NCBI GenBank assembly: GCA_024694565.1
Contig: JAILJR010000031.1
Location: forward strand, 1 to 64,000
Direction of reading: 5' to 3'
DNA length: 64,000 nucleotides
From: Butyrivibrio sp.
Lineage (GTDB): Bacteria > Bacillota > Clostridia > Lachnospirales > Lachnospiraceae
Positions 44,396-54,269 of the stretch are shown piece after piece; positions within the stretch are counted from its first letter, which is position 1; each line of letters begins with the position of its first letter. A program made the translations under genes and the position numbers. The notes beneath the pieces are model-generated. The model was not told where the DNA came from and searched no databases. It saw only the letters and a program-made list of their open reading frames with translations.

Positions 44396-46234
44396 ATGAA
44401 GCAGACTAGAAATGATGTTAGAAACGTTGCCATCATTGCCCACGTAGATCACGGCAAAACAACCCTGGTAGATGGTCTTCTAAGACAGAGCGGAGTTTTC
44501 CGCGCCGGACAGGAGGTTGTTGAGAGAGTCATGGATTCCGGCGATATTGAGAAAGAGCGCGGGATCACTATCATGTCCAAAAATACGGCGATCACTTACA
44601 AGGACATCAAGATAAATATCATAGACACCCCCGGTCATGCTGATTTCGGCGGAGAGGTTGAGCGTGTCCTTAAGATGGTAAATGGTGTAATACTCGTTGT
44701 TGACGCTTTCGAGGGCCCAATGCCCCAGACCAAGTTTGTTCTGGGAAAGGCAATGGAGCTCGGACTTCCCGTAATCGTCTGCATCAACAAGATAGACAGA
44801 CCCGAGGCACGCCCCAATGATGTCATCGACGAAGTGCTTGAGCTTCTGATGGATCTTGGTGCAGATGACAAGCAGCTTGACTGCCCATTCGTTTTTGCAT
44901 CCGCAAAAGCAGGAACCTCTTCCTTATCACTTGACGAAATCGGAACGGACATGAAACCGCTTCTCGACACAATCGTCAACTACATTCCTGCCCCTGTCGG
45001 AGATCCCAATGCCAGCACTCAGGTTCTTATCAGCACCATCGATTACAACGATTACGTCGGAAGGATCGGTGTCGGCAAGGTAGATAACGGCGTTGTAAAG
45101 GTCAATCAGGAGGTGATCGTTGTAAACCATCACGAGCCTGACCGCAGGATAAAGACAAAGATCAGCAAGCTCTATGAGTACGACGGTCTCGGAAGGGTTG
45201 AGGTACAGGAGGCCCGCATCGGTTCCATCGTTGCAATCTCAGGTATCGAAGATCTCAAGATTGGTGACACCCTCTGTTCAATTGACAATCAGGTGGCAAT
45301 TCCTTTCCAGAAGATATCAGAGCCCACAATAGCCATGAACTTCATAGTAAACGACTCACCTCTTGCAGGCCAGGAGGGCAAGTACGTCACATCAAGGCAT
45401 CTTCGTGACAGGCTCTATAAAGAGCTGAACACTGATGTCTCTCTCAGGGTCGAGGATACAGATACGACGGAAACCTTCAAGGTTTCAGGAAGAGGCGAGC
45501 TTCACCTTTCAGTTCTCATTGAGACCATGAGAAGGGAAGGCTTTGAATTTGCAGTCAGCAAAGCCGAAGTAATCTATCACACAGATGAAAAGGGCAACAA
45601 GCTCGAACCCATGGAGAGATGCTACATAGATGTTCCTGACGAATTCTCAGGAAGCGTAATACAGAAGCTCGGAGAGAGAAAAGGAGAGCTTGTCAACATG
45701 GGAGCCGGAAACGGCGGATACACAAGAATAGAGTTCAGTATCCCCTCAAGAGGGCTCATCGGTTACAGAGGTGAGTTCATGACAGACACAAAGGGCAACG
45801 GAATTCTCAACACCATCTTTGACGGTTATGCTCCATATAAGGGAGATATGAACTACAGAAAGACAGGCTCCGTAATTGCCTTTGAGTCCGGAGAAGCTAC
45901 TGCATACGGTCTTTTTAATGCACAGGACCGCGGACAGCTCTTTATAAAGACAGGTGATAAGGTTTATTCCGGAATGGTAATAGGAACCAGCGGAAAGAGC
46001 GAGGATGTTGAAGTCAACGTCTGCAAGACAAAGCATCTGACCAACACCAGAACCTCCGCTTCCGACGAAGCACTTCGTCTTGTACCGCCCCGCATAATGT
46101 CACTTGAGCAGTGCATAGAGTTCATTGACAATGATGAGCTTCTTGAGGTGACACCCACAAGCCTCAGAATCCGTAAGCGGATACTTGACCCTACCCTTCG
46201 TAAGAGAGCAGGCTTCAAGAACAATAACAAATAA
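44396..46234 (+). CDS. typA: Ribosome-associated GTPase TypA/BipA
   Basis: The product is 612 aa from ATG 44396 (AGGAG upstream). G-domain motifs are AHVDHGKT (G1), DTPGHADF (G3) and NKID (G4). EF-G-like domains II, III and V follow, then the TypA-specific C-terminal domain (GYRGEFMTDTKGNGI, RTSASDEALRL). It assists 50S assembly and translation under stress. It is a single gene, followed by a palindromic repeat. Confidence 0.96.
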   Translation: MKQTRNDVRNVAIIAHVDHGKTTLVDGLLRQSGVFRAGQEVVERVMDSGDIEKERGITIMSKNTAITYKDIKINIIDTPGHADFGGEVERVLKMVNGVILVVDAFEGPMPQTKFVLGKAMELGLPVIVCINKIDRPEARPNDVIDEVLELLMDLGADDKQLDCPFVFASAKAGTSSLSLDEIGTDMKPLLDTIVNYIPAPVGDPNASTQVLISTIDYNDYVGRIGVGKVDNGVVKVNQEVIVVNHHEPDRRIKTKISKLYEYDGLGRVEVQEARIGSIVAISGIEDLKIGDTLCSIDNQVAIPFQKISEPTIAMNFIVNDSPLAGQEGKYVTSRHLRDRLYKELNTDVSLRVEDTDTTETFKVSGRGELHLSVLIETMRREGFEFAVSKAEVIYHTDEKGNKLEPMERCYIDVPDEFSGSVIQKLGERKGELVNMGAGNGGYTRIEFSIPSRGLIGYRGEFMTDTKGNGILNTIFDGYAPYKGDMNYRKTGSVIAFESGEATAYGLFNAQDRGQLFIKTGDKVYSGMVIGTSGKSEDVEVNVCKTKHLTNTRTSASDEALRLVPPRIMSLEQCIEFIDNDELLEVTPTSLRIRKRILDPTLRKRAGFKNNNK

Positions 46235-46286
46235 ACAGACTGAATGATGGCACCGACAATAGCTTGTGGTGTATCGAGGGCATGAA

Positions 46287-46518
46287 CATATTGCACAATC
46301 GCTTCGGGGACGCTCTCGCTCCGTTGTGCTTCGTAGCGGTACTAAGGCACTAAAGTACAGTGCCTAAGTACCGACGAGCACAAAGGCCCACTCAGTCGCT
46401 TGTGCAATATGTTAATGCCAAATCTACATTATGAGTATTGTCGGGCAACATCATAGTATGGTATTGTCCGACTAAAGCTCGCCAGGCCAAAGCAGGACTG
46501 GTGAGCTTTTGTCGGGCA
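46287..46518. repeat. Intergenic palindromic repeat, copy F (typA-yigZ gap)
   Basis: The outer arms CATATTGCACAA (46287) and TTGTGCAATATG (46400-46411) enclose the hairpin core GGTACTAAGGCAC / GTGCCTAAGTACC (46338-46372). A tail with GAGCTTTTGTCGGGCA (46503-46518) matches copy A. The element fills the convergent gap between typA and yigZ. Confidence 0.8.
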
Positions 46519-46520
46519 GC

Positions 46521-47153
46521 TCACAGTATATAGTATCCCTTCTCCCCTTCTTCTATCGAAATCTTCCCTTCACACTTCTGAATAAGGCCGGACTTAACCT
46601 GTTCCAGCGATGACTCTTTTACGCAGATATCAAATGACACCGTATCCGTATAACGGGAATCCTTAATTGAGATCTGCGACTGCGCAAGGAAGTACTGAAC
46701 ATTATTTACTTTGCTGTAATCCACAGTTACAGTCAGAAGGCGTGAGAGAACCTTTTCACCCACTTCCGATGAAGACAAAGCCGCCTGAGCAGCCTGGGTG
46801 TAGGCTCTTACAAGGCCGCCCGTTCCAAGAAGAACACCCCCAAAATACCTTGTAACCATGACAAGGGTATTAGTAAGCCCGGCTGCGGAAATAACCTCCA
46901 GAATCGGCTTTCCCGCAGTTCCTGATGGCTCTCCGTTGTCACTGCACTTCGATATTTCAGATTTTTCACCAATTACATAGGCATAACAGTTATGCCGTGC
47001 ATCCCAGTACCTTTTAGAAAGCTCGGCTATCTTCTTCTCCGCTTCCTCAGTCGTCGCCACATAAAATGCACTACCGATGAACCTGGATTTCTTTTCAATT
47101 ATCTCTCCGACTCCCTCAGTCGTTATTACCTTATAAGAATCTCTTGTACTCAT
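46521..47153 (-). CDS. yigZ: YigZ/IMPACT-family protein (UPF0029)
   Basis: The product is 210 aa; ATG at 47153 (MSTRDSYKVITTEG) is chosen. The N-terminal IMPACT domain has KKSRFIGSAF, DARHNCYAYVIG, DNGEPSGTAGKPIL and TRYFGGVLLGTGGLVRAY. The C-terminal DUF1949 segment ends the protein. The family is widespread, possibly nucleic-acid or nucleotide binding, with no confirmed bacterial role. It is a lone gene divergent from the penicillin-binding protein. Confidence 0.93.
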   Translation of the reverse strand: MSTRDSYKVITTEGVGEIIEKKSRFIGSAFYVATTEEAEKKIAELSKRYWDARHNCYAYVIGEKSEISKCSDNGEPSGTAGKPILEVISAAGLTNTLVMVTRYFGGVLLGTGGLVRAYTQAAQAALSSSEVGEKVLSRLLTVTVDYSKVNNVQYFLAQSQISIKDSRYTDTVSFDICVKESSLEQVKSGLIQKCEGKISIEEGEKGYYIL

Positions 47154-47210
47154 ACACAAAGTATATCACAGAAAGTCAAGCTACAATTAAATTGCCCTGA
47201 CACCTGATTT

Positions 47211-47238
47211 TTGCCTTTTGGGGACTCTGTGCTATAAT
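47211..47238 (+). promoter_or_regulatory. Promoter of penicillin-binding protein gene
   Basis: The -35-like TTGCCT (47211-47216), 16-bp spacer and perfect -10 TATAAT (47233-47238) lie about 80 bp before the start codon. Confidence 0.55.
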
Positions 47239-47317
47239 AAAATGTCAGGGCTGAATATTTATCAGTTCTGCATTAAGTTTTCTAATGTTCTATTGATTTA
47301 TTTTGCGAGGAAATATT

Positions 47318-50014
47318 ATGGATTACGGAAAAAGAGGTATCGTGCGACAGGCAAGAGCACTGCATTCAGGTACCGGGAGATGGGAAAAAAAGCTTAGCCT
47401 CTTCGGCTTGTATGTTGTTCTTGCGGCAATAATCGGAAGCGTGATCATCGGTGCAAGCGCCGGGATAGGTGTCTTTAACGGCATCAGGGACGGTGCTCCC
47501 GACATTACCAATATCGATGTGACTCCATCAGGCTTTTCCACCTTTGTCTATGACACTGATGGAAATCAGATTGCCAAGCTGGTTTCTACAGATTCCAACA
47601 GAATTCCCGTGACCTGGGATATGATTCCGGAAAATCTGGCCCACGCATTTGTTGCAATCGAGGATGCGAGGTTTTATGAGCACAACGGAATTGATATTCA
47701 GGGTATTATAAGAGCCGGTGTCGTAGGAATCACATCCGGTGATTTCTCTGAGGGTGCCAGTACTATTACCCAGCAGCTTCTTAAGAACAATGTCTTTTCC
47801 GGATGGACCAACGAGTCCTTCATCGACAGTGTCAAGCGTAAGATCCAGGAACAATATCTGGCTGTTCAGCTTGAGAAGAGCATGTCAAAAAATGAGATCC
47901 TCCTCAATTACATGAACACCATCAACCTCGGCCAGAATACACTGGGCGTACAGGCTGCTTCACTTCGCTACTTCAACAAATCAGTGAGCGACCTCACTCT
48001 CTCAGAGTGTGCCGTAATAGCAGGTATTACCCAGAACCCCAGCAGATTCAACCCGATCACACATCCCGACAGGAACGCTGACCGCCGCGCCAAGGTCCTT
48101 AAGAACATGCTTGAGCAGAATTACATCACACAGGCTCAGTATGACGAGGCGGTTGCAGATGATGTATACTCCCGCATACAGAATGTCAACCAGGAGACAG
48201 GCGGAGATACGGCTGTCAATTCATACTTCGTCGATGCACTTACTAATGACATCATTGACGACCTGATCGCCGCAGGCTACAACGAAACTCAGGCCTATGG
48301 TCTTTTATACAGCGGCGGTCTCAAGATTTATTCCACTCAGGATCCAAGGATACAGAAGATATGTGACTCGGTATTCCAGGATGAGAGCAATTATCCTGAA
48401 GGAACCAAGTATCTTTTATCCTATGAGCTGTCTGTGCAGTCCGGCGACGGCACCGTTACAAATCACAGCAGCGAGATGTTCCAGAGCTACTTCAAGCAGC
48501 AGAAGAGCTCCTTCAATATGCTGTTCAGCTCCAAGGAAGCAGCTCAGGAAGCCATCGATGAATATAAGGGCGTAGTCATGAACCCCGGCGATACAGAGCT
48601 TGGAGAAAAGATAACGCTGACTCCGCAGCCGCAGGTATCGATCACTGTGGAGGAACAGACCACCGGCAACATAGTCGCCATGGTCGGAGGAAGAGGTCAG
48701 AAGATAGCTTCAAGAACCCTCAACCGTGCAACCGACTCATACCGCCAGCCCGGTTCCACCTTCAAGGTACTCGCGGCGTATGCACCCGGTATAGACAGCG
48801 CAGGTCTCACCCTTGCCACGGTATTTAACGATGCGCCGTTTTCCTACTCAAACGGAACTCTGGTAAGAAACTGGTGGGGCAGCTCCTACAGAGGCCTTAA
48901 CACCGTAAGAAGCGCCATAAGGGATTCCATGAACGTAATCGCCGTTGAGGCTCTGACCGTTATTACTCCCCAGCTTGGCTTTGACTATCTCAAGAACTTT
49001 GGCTTCACAACCCTTGCCGACAATGTCACCATAAACGGCAAGGTGTACTCCGATATACAACAGTCCACCGCTCTCGGAGGACTTACCTACGGAGTCAAGA
49101 ACTTTGAGCTTAACGCAGCCTATTCAGCCATTGCAAACGGCGGCGTATATAATAAGCCAAGACTCTATACCAAGATTGTCGACCACGATGGAAATGTAGT
49201 ACTTGACACCAATCAGATGGAATCCTACGGTTCAAAGAGGATCATCAAGGAGACCACAGCATTCCTTCTTACCAGTGCCATGCAGGACGTTGTCACAAGC
49301 GGAACCGGCACATCAGTCAATTTCGGTACTACCGCAATCGCAGGTAAAACGGGTACTACTTCTGATTACAACGACGTTTGGTTTGCAGGCTACACCAACT
49401 ATTACACAGCAACAACCTGGGCAGGTTACGACAACAATGCCAAGATGACCGTCTCAGCTGAAAAGAACCTTGCCAAGACCATGTGGCGAAAGGTTATGGA
49501 GAAAGTGCATGAAGATCTGCCCTACTCCTCTTTCACACAGCCAGCCGGAATAATTACCGCCACTGTCTGTGCAAAATCCGGCAAAGCTCCGATTGCCGGC
49601 CTGTGCGACGGATGTCTTAATTCAGAATTCTTTGAAGAGGGTACTGTTCCAACGGAGAGCTGTGATGTCCACTATTCAGGTGCCCGCTGTGCCATGGACG
49701 GATGTCCCGCATCTGATCCCTGTCCTTTTAAGACAGGCGGTGTATTTGAAAAAGCCCCCGAAGTTCCTCCCGCACTGCAGTCAGGACTTGTAAATTACAG
49801 TCCCTCCAGCTCAGGTCCATGCCACCACACATATGAATTCATGTCGCAGGAAGGCATTGAGGGCATAATCGCCGCAGAGCAGGAACAGATGAACCAGGCC
49901 GCAGCCGCTGCTGCCGCTGCTGCAGGCGGAGGAGAACCTGCCCCGGCTCCGGAACAGCCGGCCGCTGACCCTGTAGTTGAAACTGTTTCTGAGGATGTTT
50001 CAGCAGGAAACTAA
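47318..50014 (+). CDS. Class A penicillin-binding protein 1A-type, with Cys-rich and Ala-rich tail
   Basis: The product is 898 aa from ATG 47318 (GCGAGGAA upstream). A basic cytoplasmic N-terminus is followed by a membrane helix at about 27-52. The GT51 glycosyltransferase has EDARFYEHNGID and GASTITQQLLKN. The transpeptidase has STFK in RQPGSTFKVL, RDSMN (SxN) and KTGTT. It polymerises and cross-links peptidoglycan outside the membrane. After the transpeptidase there is an unusual segment with eight or nine cysteines (CAKSGKAPIAGLCDGC ... CAMDGCPASDPC), and then a disordered Ala/Pro/Glu tail with nine consecutive alanines. The cysteine segment might form disulfides or bind metal. It is a single gene with terminators. 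Confidence 0.95.
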   Translation: MDYGKRGIVRQARALHSGTGRWEKKLSLFGLYVVLAAIIGSVIIGASAGIGVFNGIRDGAPDITNIDVTPSGFSTFVYDTDGNQIAKLVSTDSNRIPVTWDMIPENLAHAFVAIEDARFYEHNGIDIQGIIRAGVVGITSGDFSEGASTITQQLLKNNVFSGWTNESFIDSVKRKIQEQYLAVQLEKSMSKNEILLNYMNTINLGQNTLGVQAASLRYFNKSVSDLTLSECAVIAGITQNPSRFNPITHPDRNADRRAKVLKNMLEQNYITQAQYDEAVADDVYSRIQNVNQETGGDTAVNSYFVDALTNDIIDDLIAAGYNETQAYGLLYSGGLKIYSTQDPRIQKICDSVFQDESNYPEGTKYLLSYELSVQSGDGTVTNHSSEMFQSYFKQQKSSFNMLFSSKEAAQEAIDEYKGVVMNPGDTELGEKITLTPQPQVSITVEEQTTGNIVAMVGGRGQKIASRTLNRATDSYRQPGSTFKVLAAYAPGIDSAGLTLATVFNDAPFSYSNGTLVRNWWGSSYRGLNTVRSAIRDSMNVIAVEALTVITPQLGFDYLKNFGFTTLADNVTINGKVYSDIQQSTALGGLTYGVKNFELNAAYSAIANGGVYNKPRLYTKIVDHDGNVVLDTNQMESYGSKRIIKETTAFLLTSAMQDVVTSGTGTSVNFGTTAIAGKTGTTSDYNDVWFAGYTNYYTATTWAGYDNNAKMTVSAEKNLAKTMWRKVMEKVHEDLPYSSFTQPAGIITATVCAKSGKAPIAGLCDGCLNSEFFEEGTVPTESCDVHYSGARCAMDGCPASDPCPFKTGGVFEKAPEVPPALQSGLVNYSPSSSGPCHHTYEFMSQEGIEGIIAAEQEQMNQAAAAAAAAAGGGEPAPAPEQPAADPVVETVSEDVSAGN

Positions 50015-50124
50015 GAAGCTTTAAACCAAAAAGCATCCTTACACCCCGCGTCAGATGGCACAGTTTTTAAAGGCAGCTTCTGCTTCACGGCAAAAATTGC
50101 TTTAGTAAGCATTAACCAAAAATT

Positions 50125-50166
50125 CAGACCGGGCCATATCTATGATATGATCCGGTCTGAGTTTTC
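50125..50166 (+). terminator. Terminator of penicillin-binding protein gene
   Basis: The stem CAGACCGG-GCCATATC / GATATGATCCGGTCTG is followed by AGTTTTCT. Confidence 0.7.
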
Positions 50167-50187
50167 TCACATAATTTCAGATCCCAT

Positions 50188-50218
50188 AAAAAGAGCCTGT
50201 GAAAAACAGGCTCTTTTC
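50188..50218. terminator. Bidirectional terminator hairpin
   Basis: AAAAGAGCCTGT / ACAGGCTCTTTT is a perfect hairpin with A-run and T-run on either side. It is suited to both the plus-strand penicillin-binding protein gene and the minus-strand MscS-like gene ending at 50238. Confidence 0.8.
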
Positions 50219-50237
50219 ACAGGCTCAATTCTTATCT

Positions 50238-52557
50238 TCATTTACTTTCTTTTATACTCTTCTGGTCTTCGGAATTAATAAGATCCATCATCTGAGCTTC
50301 AACTCTGTCCCTGTTTTTTTCGTCACAGTTGTAGTTAAGCCTCACCTTATAGCCTGAACCGGAGGCTTCAGTTATACCACCCATACGAAGGCTTTTGTGT
50401 ATATCAGGGATAGCCTGATTCACAGTGTCGATAAAGCTGTCTACCTCTTTCTGAACATCTTCTATATCGATACTTCTTGGTATCTCAACTTCTAAATCAC
50501 ATATAGTCTTCATCCTGCTCTTGTTGATAACCTCATGTATACGGCTGTTTGGTATGATCATTACATCCTGTGATTCATTGGTGATCTCAGTTGTCCTGAT
50601 GCCCATGTCAGTTACTGTTCCCTGCCATCTATCTATGGCAACAACATCTCCTAGCGAGAACAGGTGCAGTCCCTTTGACCAGTTCCCTTCAATTACAAAG
50701 CCCATCTCCGGCCATTCTCCGCTTAATCCGGCAGCAACGCTGTACAAAAACAGAATATCGAAGAATATCAGATATCCAAAGGCAAATATGTACAACGGCC
50801 GGATTCTGAAACAAAGAGCGTTTTCCAGATACCTGTGAACTGACAGTCTCTTTTTTCCTAAAGCAGGGGCTGCGCAGCTGATTGAAGATATCATAGGATA
50901 GAAGAAAAGTCCCAGTATAAGAATAACCGCTATGAGAACCTCAAAGATCAATGCCACAAAAAGATCCTTTACTTCATTGAAGGAAACAATGATCAGATCG
51001 GAACCTTCCATGAGGCTTCCTACCATATAAGCTTCTCTTCTGTCATATGAGACAACCCCTTTAAACTGTCGTCCAAGAACGGACTCGCTCAGAACATAAG
51101 ACGCATTTGTTCCTATCATATTCTTATCCGTATGAGCGTTAAAGAGGCCTGTTTCATTATCAACCAGAGCTATAAGCTGATTTTCCTGAGTTGCAAAATC
51201 ATTTACCACAGATTCAATGCTGTCTTTGTTCATAACATCTGCCATCTTTTTTGCATCAGCAGCAACCAGAATAAACCCATCGGGGAGTCCATCCGCGTCA
51301 GTGATAAGTGATGCCGCTGTGAGCAGCTTTTTCCCGCTCAGATCATCCTTCACAGGATCCGTTACTACATATGGGTAACCCTGGATCAATGAGTAATATA
51401 CATTACTATCCTGATCCTTGTCAGAGCTTATCCTGAAACCTGTGTAGGCATTGCTTGCAAAAATCTCTTTTCCGTTCTTATCATACAGCATAAGATACTC
51501 AGCATTATTTATTTCACAGAGCATCCGGAGTTCTTCTCTTGTTCTGAGTTCACTGTCATGCGACAGAAGACTTGCTATGGCATTTGCACGCATAAGATAC
51601 TTATCAGGAAACTCCTTCTTGAACCTCTCTGCAATATCATCGCGGTAAGAAGCTTCATAGGCAATTGCGATCTTTTGTGTATCACTGTTATGCGCGGTAT
51701 TTCCCATGCTAAGAAGCATAACCAGCATGGTGTAAAAGCATGAAAGCACACCTGATCATTTATCATCGCAGCACTGAATGAATTGACACCGCCTCTGTTG
51801 GAATGAGAAAAGACTACAGGCTTTTCTTTATCAAGCATCCTTCTAAACCAGATTTCCAGCTCATTATAGTTCTTCTCTGATATGTCATCAGCGGGATAGA
51901 CAGTAAACTCATCCTCTCCTGAGCCTACCAGCAAAGCATAACCCTCAAGCCCCGAAAGCATTCTTTCCAGGATGCTCTGCCAGGTACCATACTGATTACT
52001 AATCTCTGACATTGATGAATAATCATATTCAAGAATGAGACTCTCTGAATTCTCATTCAAAAGAGCTCTGCACTCGACAACAGTATCTTTTCTGTCAGGA
52101 AGCAATGCCATTTCTTCGTCTCCCCAGTGAAGCATTGTTCCCTTCTTCTTAAGAAAGATCTCGTTCTCCTCCTTTGTAAGAACCTTTCTCAGAGCCTGGT
52201 CTGTCGTGCCAATAATGTTGCCTTCTTTATCTATCAGGGTAACACTGACAAATTTCAGCTGCTCCTTTACAGCTTCAAGACGTTCCCTGTTTCCCATTTC
52301 GTCATACTCGTTGAAAAGAAGCACAGCCATTTTCCCCTGGACTGCATAGTCTTCCAGATAGGAAGTATTCTGTGCCTTCAGTTCAGCATCTTTATCTTCC
52401 GCAATCCTTGGAAATGCGCTCAGATAATTCTCCAGCACAAGGCCCTCACTGACAAGCGTAACCAAAAGGATAGACATCAATGTTCCGATAAGAAGAATAA
52501 TGATCAGAAAAACAGATACAAGAGTTAATAATATTTTTTCCTTAATCTCATCTTCAT
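50238..52557 (-). pseudogene. Membrane sensor/MscS-type channel-like gene, frameshifted and internally deleted
   Basis: Reconstructed protein: ATG 52557 (MKMRLRKK), first helix (ILLTLVSVFLIIILLIG), a large extracellular cache-like sensor region, membrane helices (about 50740-50960), then a cytoplasmic MscS-like beta/C-terminal domain (GDVVAIDRWQGTVTDMGIRTT, MIIPNSRI). Lesions are: a one-base frameshift in a run of six A (52534-52539); a second frameshift near 51745, where the sensor passes to another frame; and the apparent absence of the glycine/alanine-rich pore helix normally directly before the MscS beta domain. LHLFSL joins GDVVAI near 50650 in frame. Intact parts 51575-52480 and 50238-51749 are open frames of 301 and 503 codons. 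It is unlikely to form a channel as it stands. Confidence 0.75.
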
Positions 52558-52614
52558 TTGCCCCACAATACTTTTATATGTAATGAACTTTGCAGCCTCT
52601 TTACTCCCTGCTTA

Positions 52615-53151
52615 TCATTTGATAAGGATAAATGATGTTCTGCGGAAAGCACTGAAAATTCTGACTATAGCTGAATAAATCAATCCGAGACTGTAGATCA
52701 TAAGAGCAGTATTGGATTTTCGGATAAAGATAAGACAGGCAACTGCCAGCGCAAAATTCACAAGCCCGTGACTGAACTTCAGCTTCCAGGGACCATCAAC
52801 AGTCCTTCTTGCCTCCATGGCTCCAAGCACATCTACAACACCGGAGAAGGCATGGATTCCAATGAGGTACAGCAGAATGTATATTTTGGGAACAGCAGCC
52901 AGAGATCCTGTGATCATTGCGAAATCAAAAATTATGACCCCCTGTATCAGGATCATTTTCCCTCCGACCATATGTCTGGCCATGACAAAATAGAAAATGA
53001 TGTCCTTAAGTCCGGCTATGGCAAGACCGAGTGCCAGAACTCCGACCACGAACATATACTTTTCATCTGACGGACTGATGATCATGATAACAGCCACTAC
53101 AAGCATTACCAGACCGACAAGTATTTTTCTTATTCTTTGAAATCCAGTCAT
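52615..53151 (-). CDS. Multi-helix membrane protein, HdeD/DUF308-like
   Basis: The product is 178 aa with about six predicted helices covering almost the whole length, e.g. KILVGLVMLVVAVIMIISP and FVVGVLALGLAIAGLKDIIF. Repeated two-helix units suggest the DUF308/HdeD group, where each pair carries a small-residue G-x-x-x-G-type pattern. The role is unknown. It follows the DUF6765-like gene by 22 bp and is probably in one operon with 53174-54773. Confidence 0.65.
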   Translation of the reverse strand: MTGFQRIRKILVGLVMLVVAVIMIISPSDEKYMFVVGVLALGLAIAGLKDIIFYFVMARHMVGGKMILIQGVIIFDFAMITGSLAAVPKIYILLYLIGIHAFSGVVDVLGAMEARRTVDGPWKLKFSHGLVNFALAVACLIFIRKSNTALMIYSLGLIYSAIVRIFSAFRRTSFILIK

Positions 53152-53173
53152 TTTTGTCCTCTCCTAAAAAATG

Positions 53174-54262
53174 TTACCTGGCAACTCCGGCAATCTTATT
53201 GTTTGACTTGTAAATGGCGTCAATCACCATACCTTTATGTGCTATCGCCCCGCGGAAGAATTTGCCAAGGTAGGTATTCTCCTTCTCCTGCTTAGGGCTT
53301 TGTGTATACTCATCAAAATACCTGTCAATGACATGCTCCTCAACTGTCTGCCCCGACAGTTCCTCTCCAAATGCCTTCCAGTCTTCAGAAGCTATGATCT
53401 GTCTCTTCCCGATGATATCCTTTATCCTTTCGAGGTAAGGCTCCACCGCCTTCATGTCATAGACATTCTTTTCAAAAGAATCTGTCTCACCCCGGATATA
53501 CTTCATGGCGTATATCATCTGTGTAAACGCCTTCATATAATCGCCGGGATTATCCTTTATGATCTCCTCATATTCTCCCCAGGCAGGCAGATACTTGTAT
53601 CTGATAAAGCTGTAATCCGGAAGATGCCCCGCCCTTCCGTGGCCGAGGTTCATGATGGAATTCTCACTTGTCTGGTATAGACTGTTTGTGTAAATACTTT
53701 TTTCCAGATTGTCCGGTGCTGATGTCTTATGAACAAATGTTATCGGCACCTCCCTGTAGCCTTCTCCCTCCGGAAACAGCTCATAGAAGTAGTAGTTCGT
53801 ATTGTTGATGACAAGTGAAGGGGTTCCGGCAAAATAAGAATGTGCCCAGGTGTCAGCAAGAACGTGCATGGCAATACCAACCGACTGAAGGGGCTTCCCC
53901 TTTGCCAGCTCCACAGTCCTGACAACCAGGTCGCCATTGGGGCCGCATATCAGTCTGTACTTATCAAGATAGCGTTTGGCGCATCCTGCTTTCTGTGCAT
54001 AAAGATCTCTTGGAAGAAAATGGAAGGCCGACCATATCCTTGTTATATCCTGCAGTCCGACTGCATCAGTCCTTGCATCCATAAGCTCCAGCTGCATCTG
54101 CGTAGTCACTGCATCTGAAGGGCCCTTGACCTTAGCAAGGAGCGTCCTTGAACAAAGATCAACAAACTGGGCGCTGTAAGCTACATCAAGGCTCTCCTCA
54201 TGTGTATATCCGGCGATGTATGCTGCACAATATGTGGCATAATAATGAAAATCTTCCTGCAT
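53174..54262 (-). CDS. DUF6765-like protein with phospholipase C/S1-nuclease-type His/Asp motif
   Basis: The product is 362 aa with no signal peptide. It opens MQEDFHYYATYCAAYIAGY, similar to proteins grouped as DUF6765. The block HVLADTWAHSYFAGTPS (about residues 132-148) gives HxxxDxxxH, the metal-ligand spacing of the zinc-dependent phospholipase C/S1-P1 nuclease fold. The N-terminal DFHYY and a late GHGRAGHLPDYSF could add ligands. A metal-dependent hydrolase is possible, but substrate and activity are unknown. It lies between two small membrane protein genes with tight spacing (7 and 22 bp). Confidence 0.65.
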   Translation of the reverse strand: MQEDFHYYATYCAAYIAGYTHEESLDVAYSAQFVDLCSRTLLAKVKGPSDAVTTQMQLELMDARTDAVGLQDITRIWSAFHFLPRDLYAQKAGCAKRYLDKYRLICGPNGDLVVRTVELAKGKPLQSVGIAMHVLADTWAHSYFAGTPSLVINNTNYYFYELFPEGEGYREVPITFVHKTSAPDNLEKSIYTNSLYQTSENSIMNLGHGRAGHLPDYSFIRYKYLPAWGEYEEIIKDNPGDYMKAFTQMIYAMKYIRGETDSFEKNVYDMKAVEPYLERIKDIIGKRQIIASEDWKAFGEELSGQTVEEHVIDRYFDEYTQSPKQEKENTYLGKFFRGAIAHKGMVIDAIYKSNNKIAGVAR

Positions 54263-54269
54263 AAAACAT

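Noticed and set aside
50238-51749. Independent intact gene of 503 codons
   Set aside because: Its first residues are the direct continuation of the upstream sensor in another frame, and it lacks a proper ribosome site; treated as part of one broken gene.
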